Positions 1 through 6,541 of a stretch of 15,868 bases of DNA are shown in pieces. Within the stretch, counting starts at the first letter, position 1; each line of letters starts with the position of its first letter. The position numbers and the translations under genes were made by a program. The stretch lies in NCBI GenBank assembly GCA_030840415.1, contig JAVEEO010000453.1:1-15868 (forward strand), written 5' to 3'. A model generated the notes under the pieces. The model did no database searches and was not told where the DNA came from. It saw only the letters and a list, made by a program, of their open reading frames with translations. Source of the DNA: Pseudonocardiales bacterium (GTDB lineage Bacteria > Actinomycetota > Actinomycetes > Mycobacteriales > Jatrophihabitantaceae).

Positions 1-1
1 C

Positions 2-154
2 CCGGGAACGGTGCTGGTGGCCAAGGTCGTCAACGAGGGACCCGCGCCAGAGGCAGACAAGACCGTGGACGGCATCGAGTCCAGCTACCTCATCGAGCGC
101 CGAATCGCGCAGTGGCGCCGGCAACCCCATCGACGTCCGGCGGTGAAGGCATGA
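2..154 (+). CDS. 3' end of an unidentified gene (partial)
   Basis: An open frame enters from the left edge and ends at a TGA at 152-154. It gives about 50 C-terminal residues, with a hydrophobic stretch (TVLVAKVV), an acidic turn and a basic tail. Its stop overlaps the start of the next gene in an ATGA quadruplet at 151-154, the usual sign of translational coupling, so it is very probably the preceding gene of the same operon. The fragment is too short for me to recognise a family. Since the operon looks like nucleotide chemistry, an enzyme of that kind would be no surprise, but nothing visible in these residues proves it. Confidence 0.6.
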   Translation, partial: PGTVLVAKVVNEGPAPEADKTVDGIESSYLIERRIAQWRRQPHRRPAVKA

Positions 155-1188
155 AGCGAATACTGCGATCTGGCGCAAGCAGCCTCTACGAATACCGCAG
201 CGCCGGCCCATGCCGGGTGCTGGTGTGCTCGACGCCGCCCTCTCGTGGCTTGCTCACCGACCCGGTGGTCTGCGGCTTGGCGTATCGGCGGTCGGTTCGC
301 GGCTCGGTCACCGAAGCGCTGCGCACGCTGGTCGCGGCAGCGGCCGCCGGGCTGGGAGAGACGATAGCGACGCTCGACGTCTTGCGGGGCGGTCTCAGCT
401 TCGGAGTCGCGGACGCGGTCGGCGAGGCGTTGGGCATCGATCCAGCCGTCAGCTTCATCGGAACGGAACGGGCAACCGGTCAGCCGATCAAGCTGACCTA
501 TCCACGATGGGAACTCGGCGACGCCGACACCCTGGTGGTCGGCGACATCATCGGCACCGGCAGCACTCTGGTGGCGGTGCTGTCCGAGGCGCTCACGCTC
601 GCCTCGCGCCAGCGGCGCCCGTTGCGATCGATCGTGGTGTTCACCATCGGGTCCAGGCCCGGAGTCAAGCGGCTTACCGACCTCATCTCCGGCTGGGATC
701 CCTCCGAACGGCCGACGCTGACGGTGATCGCGCTGGAGGCCCTGTTCGAGTTGCCCGGGGCGGCCGTCCCCGCGCCGTTCTCCAGCTATCCATTCGACCT
801 GCTGCGAGCGCCGGCCAGTTCGGCGCCGGAGTTCGAGCGGCACCGGTTGCAGGCGACGGGCAGCCTTTTTGAACGGTGCGCGATCTATGACGGCGGAGTC
901 CGGGCTTTCACCCCCGCGGAGCATGCTCGCGCGCGGGAGGCCTGGTGGGCCGAGATCCTCGAGCGCGACGTGCCGCTCATCGAGTTGGCGAAGCTGACCG
1001 CTGGCCTGTCCGGATACCGGTTGCCGTATCGGCAGGGCGGGCAATCCACGCCGTGGGTCGATGACGCGACGGCTGCTGAACTGCACCGGCTCGGCCACGC
1101 CGCGTGGCGGTACGCCGAGCAGACCACAGTCGCGCAGTACGTGGCCGGCACGCTGGCCCAGCCGGTGACGACGATGAGCACCTCATGA
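151..1188 (+). CDS. Phosphoribosyltransferase-like protein (type I PRTase fold)
   Basis: A 345-residue protein, probably a cytoplasmic enzyme that joins a base to PRPP. The key sign is a PRPP-binding loop at residues about 129-140 (VVGDIIGTGSTL), preceded by hydrophobic strand residues. Upstream, LRGGLSFG (about 78-85) and FIGTERATGQPIKLTYPRW (about 102-120) resemble the flanking elements of uracil-phosphoribosyltransferase-like enzymes. The usual acidic pair of the loop is G-D here, not D-D or E-D. The C-terminal 140 residues go beyond the PRTase core and I do not recognise them. The ATG at 151 is chosen because it overlaps the upstream stop (ATGA); an in-frame GTG at 112 would lie inside that gene. 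The next gene is again coupled by ATGA. Base substrate unknown; beside a GTP cyclohydrolase homologue, a purine-like or deazapurine base is an inference. It could also be a regulatory PRTase without catalysis. Confidence 0.72.
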   Translation: MKRILRSGASSLYEYRSAGPCRVLVCSTPPSRGLLTDPVVCGLAYRRSVRGSVTEALRTLVAAAAAGLGETIATLDVLRGGLSFGVADAVGEALGIDPAVSFIGTERATGQPIKLTYPRWELGDADTLVVGDIIGTGSTLVAVLSEALTLASRQRRPLRSIVVFTIGSRPGVKRLTDLISGWDPSERPTLTVIALEALFELPGAAVPAPFSSYPFDLLRAPASSAPEFERHRLQATGSLFERCAIYDGGVRAFTPAEHARAREAWWAEILERDVPLIELAKLTAGLSGYRLPYRQGGQSTPWVDDATAAELHRLGHAAWRYAEQTTVAQYVAGTLAQPVTTMSTS

Positions 1189-1574
1189 TCGACAAGGTGG
1201 CCTGGATCGAACTGCTGGACGGCCAGATCCTGTCGACCAGGTCTCACGGCCGCAGCCGCTACTACCTGCCCGGCGGCAAGAGGGAAGCCGGCGAAAGCGA
1301 CCTGGACACCTTGTCGCGGGAGATCAAGGAAGAGCTCTCCGTCGATCTCCTCACCGAGACCGCTGCATACCTGGGTGCGTTCACCGCGCAGGCCGACGCC
1401 AGTCCCACCGGTGTCGAAGTCCGGATGCGGTGCTATGAGTGCTCCTACACGGGCCAGCTGCAGCCTGCGGCTGAGATCGCCGAGATGGCCTGGCTGCGCT
1501 ACGCGGACCGAGAGCTGAGCTCACCGGTAGATCAAATCATCTTCGACCATCTTCGCCGACAAGGGCGGCTATGA
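1185..1574 (+). CDS. Nudix hydrolase
   Basis: A 129-residue single-domain protein, the normal size for a small Nudix enzyme. The Nudix box lies at residues 31-53: G31, E37, then REIKEE at 45-50, which supplies the metal-binding glutamates. The consensus glycine near the end of the box is serine here. Such enzymes cut nucleoside diphosphates linked to another moiety. In this operon plausible substrates are a (deoxy)nucleotide triphosphate or the dihydroneopterin triphosphate made by the neighbouring GTP cyclohydrolase homologue; the choice is inference. The ATG at 1185 shares ATGA with the previous stop, and the homology begins right after it (hydrophobic strand VAWIELLDG), so this start is preferred over GTG codons further upstream. 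It may also sanitise the nucleotide pool against the pathway's own products. Confidence 0.85.
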   Translation: MIDKVAWIELLDGQILSTRSHGRSRYYLPGGKREAGESDLDTLSREIKEELSVDLLTETAAYLGAFTAQADASPTGVEVRMRCYECSYTGQLQPAAEIAEMAWLRYADRELSSPVDQIIFDHLRRQGRL

Positions 1575-1616
1575 GCTGCCAGGGCGGCAGCAGCAGCGCG
1601 TGCGCAGAACCCAACC

Positions 1617-1622
1617 AGGAGG
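1617..1622 (+). promoter_or_regulatory. Ribosome binding site of the GTP cyclohydrolase gene
   Basis: AGGAGG lies 4 bases before the ATG at 1627. It decides the start, because an in-frame GTG at 1600 lies upstream of it. Confidence 0.8.
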
Positions 1623-1626
1623 AAGC

Positions 1627-2172
1627 ATGACAATCGCTGAATGGCTCGAGCAGAACGTGACCACCGACAAGAGGGCGCTGGACTGGTACCGCACCGATGA
1701 GAGCGAACCACGCATCGTGCGCGCCTACCGCGAGCTCCTCAGCGGCTATGGGATCGACACGTCCAAGATTCTGAAGACCACCTGTGGCGTGCAGGGCGAG
1801 CACGCCGGCGCGGTGCGGATCCGCGACATCAACTACTTCTCGATCTGCGCTCACCACTTCCTGCCGTTCTTCGGCAAGGTCGACATCGTGTACCTCCCCG
1901 GTGACCGCATCCTCGGCTTGGGCAAGTTTCCTCGACTTGTGCAGGCCTACAGCCGGCGATTCCAGATCCAGGAGCACCTGGTCAGAGACATCGCCCTGGA
2001 GATCGTGAACAGTGGAGGCGCCCGCGCCGCCCAGGTGTCGGCATCCGGGCGGCACCTGTGCATGTGCAGTCGCGGCCCCGCTGATCAGACGGTCATCACC
2101 GACACGTCCTACGTCGCAGGCAACGCCGACCTGCTGCGCTCCGTTGAGACGCACTCCCTGCGAGACCTGTGA
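1627..2172 (+). CDS. folE: GTP cyclohydrolase I homologue
   Basis: A 181-residue protein aligned by eye over its length with FolE, which opens the imidazole ring of GTP to give 7,8-dihydroneopterin triphosphate. That compound feeds folate and also 7-deazapurine (queuosine/toyocamycin-type) pathways. The zinc ligands are present: C74 and H77 in ICAHHFLPFFG and C145 in RHLCMCSRG. The catalytic H76, E116 (IQEHL), H143 and R149 are also in place. Two near-invariant positions differ: the Glu of CEHH is Ala75, and the Ser of the GLSK loop is Gly (GLGK, 97-100). Family membership is firm; the exact reaction is less so. It is shorter than housekeeping actinobacterial FolE, mainly at the N-terminus. 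A strong AGGAGG precedes the ATG. The place between a Nudix hydrolase and a ribonucleotide reductase, not folP/folB/folK, argues for a pathway-specific paralogue. Confidence 0.88.
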   Translation: MTIAEWLEQNVTTDKRALDWYRTDESEPRIVRAYRELLSGYGIDTSKILKTTCGVQGEHAGAVRIRDINYFSICAHHFLPFFGKVDIVYLPGDRILGLGKFPRLVQAYSRRFQIQEHLVRDIALEIVNSGGARAAQVSASGRHLCMCSRGPADQTVITDTSYVAGNADLLRSVETHSLRDL

Positions 2173-2221
2173 TGCCGATGCCTCCGGGAAGTCTCAGCGA
2201 ACGGCCGGCCGGGCAGCACCG

Positions 2222-4090
2222 ATGCTCACCTGGGCGGTGGCGCCGGTGACCGTCCCCATCGACCAGCTCTTCGATCAGGTTCTGCACGAGCTGAGATCCA
2301 CCCGCACGGACCGCGCCGTGTTCAGCGCGAACGCCGAACTGCTCCTGCGTGAGCGATACCTGTCACGTGAAGCGGACGGGACGATCACTGAAACGCCTGA
2401 GGAGTTCTTGCAGCGCGTCGCCGACGCGTTGGCTGAGGCCGAGGACCCGACGGCGCGAGCGGACTGGGGACGCGCCTTCTACGAGGTGATGGCTCGGCTG
2501 GAGTTCCACCCCGGAAGCCGGACGCTGGCCAATGCCGGCTCGTCGCGGCCCCAGCTCGCGAACTGCTTCGTGTTTCCCCTGGAGGATTCGCAGGACAGCA
2601 TCCTTCAGGCGTTCGCGGACTCATCGGTGGTGAAGGGCCTCGGCGGCGGATGCGGGTTCAACTACTCACGGATCCGCCCGCGCGGAGACGAGGTGCGCGG
2701 TGCCAGCGGCCTCGCCGCCGGACCCGTCCAGTTCCTGAAGATGTTCGACGACGCGACCAAGCTCTTTCGCCAGCGTGGACGCTATGAGAGCGGCAACATG
2801 GCGATCCTGAACGTCGACCATCCTGACGTGCTCGAGTTCGTCTCGGCCAAGCGGGCCGACGGCTCGCTGACGATGACCAATATCTCTCTGGGTGTCACCG
2901 ACGCGTACATGGAGGCGGTGGAGGCAGGCTCAGAGTGGGCTCTGATAAATCCGCGAACCGGCGCCACGGCTCAGACGTTGCCGGCGCGCGAGTTGTTCGC
3001 CGCTGCCTGCGAGCTGGCCTGGGCGACCGGTGACCCCGGCCTGATCTTCCTCGACCGCATCAACGCCGACAACCCGCTGCGCGAGTCGATGGGTGACATC
3101 AACGCCACCAATCCCTGCGGTGAGATCGGACTTTATCCCTATGAAGCCTGCAATCTCGGCTACGTCAACCTGACCAAGCTGCTGCTGCCGGCCGATCGCC
3201 GGCAGTCACCCCGGCTGTTCGACGAGCACCGGCTCCGCATGGTGGTGGCAACCGGCATCAGGATGATCGACAACGCGATCACGCTGTCCTGGTTTCCGGT
3301 TGACAAGATCCGCCAGTCGGTGTCGGCCAACCGCCGGATCGGCCTCGGATTGACGGGCTGGGCGGACAGCCTTGCCGCGTCCGGGATCGCCTACGACTCA
3401 GATGAGGCGCTGGAGTGCGCTGACGCGCTGGCCGGGCTGTTGCGTGCCGCGGCCGAGCAGGCGTCATTCGCGCTGGCCCAGGAACGCGGTCCGTTTCCGA
3501 ACGTGGTCAACTCTCGGTGGAAGGACAGCACCCCGCAGCCACGAAACGTGGCCGTGCTGGCTCTGCCACCTAGCGGGAACAACGCTGTCATCTTCGATAC
3601 CAGCTTCAGCATCGAGCCATTTTTCGGCTTGACGTACCTGCAGCGGGTGTTCGGTGGCACCGAGATCCGAGCGGTCAACCGGTTGCTTCTGGACCAGCTC
3701 GCCGGATCAGGCCGGTCCGAGCCGGAGTTGGTGAGCATGATCGCCGCGAACAACGGAAGCGTGCAGGGACTGGATATCGTTCCTGAGCGCCTTCAACGGA
3801 TCTTCAAAACCGCGCACGACGTGGCGCCGTACTGGCACATCCGGATGCAGGCGGTGTTCCAGCGGCACGTCGACAACGCCGTGACCAAGACCGCCAATCT
3901 GCCGAGTGATGCCACTCCCGCCGACGTCGCCGAGTTGTATCGCCAGGCTTGGCAACTCGGCTGCAAAGGCATCACCGTCTACCGGGACCGGTCCCGGGCA
4001 GACCAGGCGATCGAATGGTCGGCCGGCGAGGCGGTGATGCCCCCCGAGGTGTGCGAGAGCGCGGGCGGAGCCTGCGCGGTGTGCGAATGA
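2222..4090 (+). CDS. nrdJ: Adenosylcobalamin-type (class II) ribonucleotide reductase, short form
   Basis: A 622-residue cytoplasmic enzyme of the family that replaces the ribose 2'-OH of nucleotides with H, using a thiyl radical generated from coenzyme B12. Visible features are C115 (LANCFVF), GLGGGCGFNYSR (139-150), SGNMAILNVDHPDVLEF (190-206), the radical-cysteine loop NPCGE (297-301) with C299, and C310 eleven residues later, which would pair with C115 as reducible disulfide. The C-terminus ends in a CxxC (CAVCE), the shuttle pair. No class I beta subunit or class III activase is nearby. Known housekeeping actinobacterial NrdJ proteins are markedly longer, so this compact form suggests a dedicated enzyme. 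The first in-frame ATG after the previous gene is 2222, 49 bases after its stop and without a clear Shine-Dalgarno; GTG at 2237 or 2246 are alternatives. In context it probably reduces a modified nucleotide made by this operon (inference). Confidence 0.9.
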   Translation: MLTWAVAPVTVPIDQLFDQVLHELRSTRTDRAVFSANAELLLRERYLSREADGTITETPEEFLQRVADALAEAEDPTARADWGRAFYEVMARLEFHPGSRTLANAGSSRPQLANCFVFPLEDSQDSILQAFADSSVVKGLGGGCGFNYSRIRPRGDEVRGASGLAAGPVQFLKMFDDATKLFRQRGRYESGNMAILNVDHPDVLEFVSAKRADGSLTMTNISLGVTDAYMEAVEAGSEWALINPRTGATAQTLPARELFAAACELAWATGDPGLIFLDRINADNPLRESMGDINATNPCGEIGLYPYEACNLGYVNLTKLLLPADRRQSPRLFDEHRLRMVVATGIRMIDNAITLSWFPVDKIRQSVSANRRIGLGLTGWADSLAASGIAYDSDEALECADALAGLLRAAAEQASFALAQERGPFPNVVNSRWKDSTPQPRNVAVLALPPSGNNAVIFDTSFSIEPFFGLTYLQRVFGGTEIRAVNRLLLDQLAGSGRSEPELVSMIAANNGSVQGLDIVPERLQRIFKTAHDVAPYWHIRMQAVFQRHVDNAVTKTANLPSDATPADVAELYRQAWQLGCKGITVYRDRSRADQAIEWSAGEAVMPPEVCESAGGACAVCE

Positions 4091-4124
4091 GCGCCAACGT
4101 CACACCACCTCACCAATCGAGCCC

Positions 4125-4130
4125 AGGAGG
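4125..4130 (+). promoter_or_regulatory. Ribosome binding site of the methyltransferase gene
   Basis: AGGAGG, 4 bases before the ATG at 4135. An in-frame ATG at 4087 overlaps the reductase stop as ATGA, but this strong site favours 4135. Confidence 0.75.
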
Positions 4131-4134
4131 AGCC

Positions 4135-4809
4135 ATGAGCCAGGACTTGTGGGAACGTGAGTACGTCAATCATTCGATCTCGTCATCGACGAACACCCGC
4201 CCGTCGCACGGAACCGAGTTCCTACGGCAATGCCTGCCCCGGATCGCCGAGGTGAGCGGGCCGCCCCGGCTGCTCGATCTCGGCTGCGGCGGCGGCCGCA
4301 ATATCGAGGTACTCGAGGAGACCGGCCTCGGCTTCTACGGCATGGACTTCGCGCTGCGCCCGTTGGCGGCCGCCAGGGCCCGCAAGGGAGGCCGGACGCT
4401 CCGGCTGGTTCAGGGCTCGATGGCTGAGCCATTGCCTTTCAAAACCGGCATATTCAGCATCGTCACCGCGTTCACCGCAGTGGAGAACATCGTCGAGGAC
4501 AGGCAACTGCGCCAGCTGGGTGAGCAGGTGCGCCGGGTGCTGTGTCCGGACGGCCTGTTCTATGTCTATTTCCTCACCACCGACGACACCTACTACCAGC
4601 CGCTGGTCAGTCGCGGCAGTGACGGGCGCTGCCTCACTTACGATCCGGTTACCGAGCTGCGGCAACGGGTGTACCGGCTGAACGAGCTGTGCGAGCTCTT
4701 CAGCCCGTCATTCGAGCTGCTCACCTCGGCGGAGTTCACGTTCCAGGACACCCGTTCGAATGGCACCTGGGAGCGCCGGTTGGCCGCCGGGCTGTGGAAA
4801 CGTGACTGA
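4135..4809 (+). CDS. Class I SAM-dependent methyltransferase
   Basis: A 224-residue soluble protein. Motif I is LLDLGCGGGRN at residues 47-56, the SAM-binding glycine loop, followed by an acidic strand end (GMDF, 69-72) and a post-motif III element (VRRVLCPDGLFYVYF, about 132-146) typical of UbiE/Methyltransf_11-like enzymes. It transfers a methyl group from S-adenosylmethionine; the acceptor cannot be read from the sequence. Between a nucleotide reductase and a Maf pyrophosphatase, a base or sugar position of the pathway nucleotide is the natural guess. The start at 4135 is set by AGGAGG; using ATG 4087 would add 16 unconserved-looking residues. The short segment between motif I and the acidic residue implies a compact Rossmann domain. 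No membrane segment is seen. Confidence 0.85.
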   Translation: MSQDLWEREYVNHSISSSTNTRPSHGTEFLRQCLPRIAEVSGPPRLLDLGCGGGRNIEVLEETGLGFYGMDFALRPLAAARARKGGRTLRLVQGSMAEPLPFKTGIFSIVTAFTAVENIVEDRQLRQLGEQVRRVLCPDGLFYVYFLTTDDTYYQPLVSRGSDGRCLTYDPVTELRQRVYRLNELCELFSPSFELLTSAEFTFQDTRSNGTWERRLAAGLWKRD

Positions 4810-4828
4810 GCGCCGGACGCCACCGGGC

Positions 4829-4833
4829 AGGAG
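4829..4833 (+). promoter_or_regulatory. Ribosome binding site of the Maf gene
   Basis: AGGAG, 9 bases before the ATG at 4843. It favours that start over the in-frame TTG at 4837. Confidence 0.65.
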
Positions 4834-4842
4834 CAGTTGGCC

Positions 4843-5448
4843 ATGACGATGATCGTGCTGGGCTCGCGCTCTCCGTCTCGGCTGGCGCTGCTGCGGCGGG
4901 CCGGGCTGAATCCCGTGGTGGAAGTGAGTGACATCGACGAGAGCGCGATCACCGGTGAGACAACGGCAGAGCTAACGGGCCGGCTGGCCATCGCCAAAGC
5001 CTCGACGGTGGCCGCCAGATTCGACAGGGGCATCGTCATCGGGTGCGATTCGATGCTCGAACTCGACGGCATGGCGTACGGAAAGCCGAAGAGTGCGTCA
5101 TCGGCGATCGAACTGTGGCGTCAGCTGGCCGGGCGGCGTGGCCTCTTTCACACCGGGCACTGCCTGATCGACGCGGCTTCCGGGCGTACCGCGACGGCCC
5201 ATTGCGTCACCACCGTCGGCTTCGCCACCCCATCCGAGGCTGAGATCGCCGGGTACGTGGCGACCGGTGAGCCCCTTGAAGTGGCCGGTGGCTTCAAGAT
5301 CGACCATCGTGGTGGCTGGTTCGTCGAGCGGATCGAGGGCGAGCCGAGCAATCTGCAGGGCCTGTCGTTGCCCCTGCTCCGTAGGCTGCTGAGCGAGTTC
5401 GGCGTGCCGCTGACCCTGGCCTGGGCGCAGAGTCCGGCTGCCGTCTGA
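4843..5448 (+). CDS. maf: Maf/YhdE-family nucleoside triphosphate pyrophosphatase
   Basis: A 201-residue cytoplasmic enzyme, the normal family length. Maf proteins cut non-canonical nucleoside triphosphates to monophosphate plus pyrophosphate. Signs: the N-terminal strand and loop LGSRSPSRLALLRRAG (6-21), the lysine at 52, the catalytic-type aspartate at 69 in IGCDSMLELDG, KPK at 81-83, and the C-terminal block GEPLEVAGGFKID with PSNLQGLSLPLLRRLL (142-184), which is the actinobacterial form of the family. It is likely a paralogue of the housekeeping Maf. In this operon it could take a modified deoxynucleotide from triphosphate to monophosphate, either as a biosynthetic step or to stop the product entering DNA. 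Both roles are inference from position. The next gene follows after 11 bases. Confidence 0.88.
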   Translation: MTMIVLGSRSPSRLALLRRAGLNPVVEVSDIDESAITGETTAELTGRLAIAKASTVAARFDRGIVIGCDSMLELDGMAYGKPKSASSAIELWRQLAGRRGLFHTGHCLIDAASGRTATAHCVTTVGFATPSEAEIAGYVATGEPLEVAGGFKIDHRGGWFVERIEGEPSNLQGLSLPLLRRLLSEFGVPLTLAWAQSPAAV

Positions 5449-5459
5449 CCCCCATCGCC

Positions 5460-6425
5460 GTGCCGACCGCCATGCCTGGCCCGGACGCCGTGCTGAGCCA
5501 GAGCCCTGCCGAGCGGCGCCGAGTGATCGTCATAGGCGACGTGACCACCGATATCATCACCATGCTGGACCAGCCGGTGGCGGTCGGCTCGGACACTGCC
5601 GTTCGGATCCGGATATCCGGAGGCGGGCAGGCCGCCAACACCGCCGGGTGGTTGGCCTGGCACAACCATCCGGTCACGCTGCTGGCCAGCGTCGGCGACG
5701 ACACCTTCGGCCACTGCCGGCTGGCCGAACTCCGCGCGCTGGGCGTCGATTGCGCCTTCCACTGGTGCCCAGGGGTTCCCACCGGGATGGTGATCGTGCT
5801 GTCGAACGGCTCAGAGCGCAGCATGCTCAGCGAGCGAGGCGCGAACATGCGATTACCCGTGTCTCACGTCGATGCCCTGATCACCGGCCTGCCGGACGCC
5901 GCGCACGTCCATTTGTCCGGCTATGTGCTGCTCGATGACGGTTCTCGCCCTGCCGGCCTCCGCGCGCTGGCAGCCGCCCGTGACCGGGGTCTGACGATAA
6001 GCGTGGACGCGGCCTCGGCGCAGCCGCTGCGTGCCGCCGGGATCGGCAGGTGCCTGTCCTGGCTCGACGGAGTGGACTTATTGCTTGCCAATGAAGACGA
6101 AGCCGCGGTGCTCACCGGCGGGATGCCGGCCGAAGGCGCCGCGTGCGCGCTGACAGCCGTGGCGCGGAACGTGGTGGTCAAGCGCGGCGCGGCGGGCGCG
6201 GTGTGGGCCGGCCGGAACGGCGTGCGGCTGAGCTCACCAGCTCGACCGGCAGCGGCCGTCGACACCACGGGAGCCGGCGACGCCTTCGCCGCCGGCCTGC
6301 TGTCTGCCTTGCTCGAAGGTTGCGAGCAAGCCTCAGCGCTGGACCGTGCGATTGATTTCGGCGCCACCGCCGCGACCGGGATCGGTGGCGGCCCGCCCGG
6401 GCCGCCGATCGGCGAGGTGCGTTGA
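5460..6425 (+). CDS. PfkB-family sugar/nucleoside kinase
   Basis: A 321-residue kinase of the ribokinase/adenosine kinase superfamily. The N-terminal signature GGGQAANTAGW (54-64) forms the sugar-binding lid. NEDEAAVLTG (211-220) is the usual NxxE region that helps bind metal-phosphate. DTTGAGDAFAAG (268-279) is the C-terminal signature, with D274 as catalytic base. It phosphorylates a ribosyl or nucleoside substrate with ATP; the exact substrate is unknown. The GTG at 5460 is 11 bases after the Maf stop without a good Shine-Dalgarno; ATG 5472 or GTG 5490 are equally possible because homology starts only near residue 22. Two in-frame TTA leucine codons (5853-5855 and 6078-6080) are the only ones I found in the window's coding frames, which in streptomycetes suggests bldA control. 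It may act in salvage or priming of the nucleoside, or in self-protection. Confidence 0.87.
   Translation: MPTAMPGPDAVLSQSPAERRRVIVIGDVTTDIITMLDQPVAVGSDTAVRIRISGGGQAANTAGWLAWHNHPVTLLASVGDDTFGHCRLAELRALGVDCAFHWCPGVPTGMVIVLSNGSERSMLSERGANMRLPVSHVDALITGLPDAAHVHLSGYVLLDDGSRPAGLRALAAARDRGLTISVDAASAQPLRAAGIGRCLSWLDGVDLLLANEDEAAVLTGGMPAEGAACALTAVARNVVVKRGAAGAVWAGRNGVRLSSPARPAAAVDTTGAGDAFAAGLLSALLEGCEQASALDRAIDFGATAATGIGGGPPGPPIGEVR
5853..5855 (+). promoter_or_regulatory. TTA leucine codon (possible bldA checkpoint)
   Basis: In-frame TTA in the PfkB kinase gene (context R-L-P). In streptomycetes TTA is read only by the bldA tRNA, so it links translation to development. Whether this host uses bldA this way is unknown. 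Confidence 0.6.
6078..6080 (+). promoter_or_regulatory. Second TTA leucine codon in the kinase gene
   Basis: In-frame TTA followed by TTG and CTT in the segment encoding DLLLANED. This run of rare leucine codons is unusual for this DNA and strengthens the case for bldA-dependent translation. Confidence 0.6.
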
Positions 6426-6541
6426 GGCGCATCGCGTCAACCTGTCGAGACCGGCTGCGACGTACGGCGGTAATGAGCGAGTGTTCGCTAAAGTCAGCTT
6501 CGTACCGTGCGCTGCAACCGACTTCTGCCAGGGATCGCGAC
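6426..6541 (+). other. Gap between kinase and transporter genes, with a small inverted repeat
   Basis: These 116 bases are poorer in G/C-ending codons in every frame than their surroundings, so I read them as non-coding. They contain AGCGA-GTGT-TCGCT at 6476-6489, a 5-bp inverted repeat that could be a weak operator or hairpin. An internal promoter here is possible, but I cannot point to convincing -35 and -10 boxes. A TTG at 6422 overlapping the kinase stop would extend the transporter through this stretch; I consider that less likely. Confidence 0.35.
6530..6534 (+). promoter_or_regulatory. Ribosome binding site of the first MFS transporter gene
   Basis: AGGGA, 7 bases before the GTG at 6542. 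It supports that start over TTG 6422 and ATG 6473. Confidence 0.5.

Noticed and set aside
6422..6541. Upstream extension of the first MFS gene to TTG 6422 or ATG 6473
   Set aside because: Codons there are atypical (CTA, GTA, TCT, AGG), no membrane or conserved residues are gained, and a ribosome binding site precedes GTG 6542.
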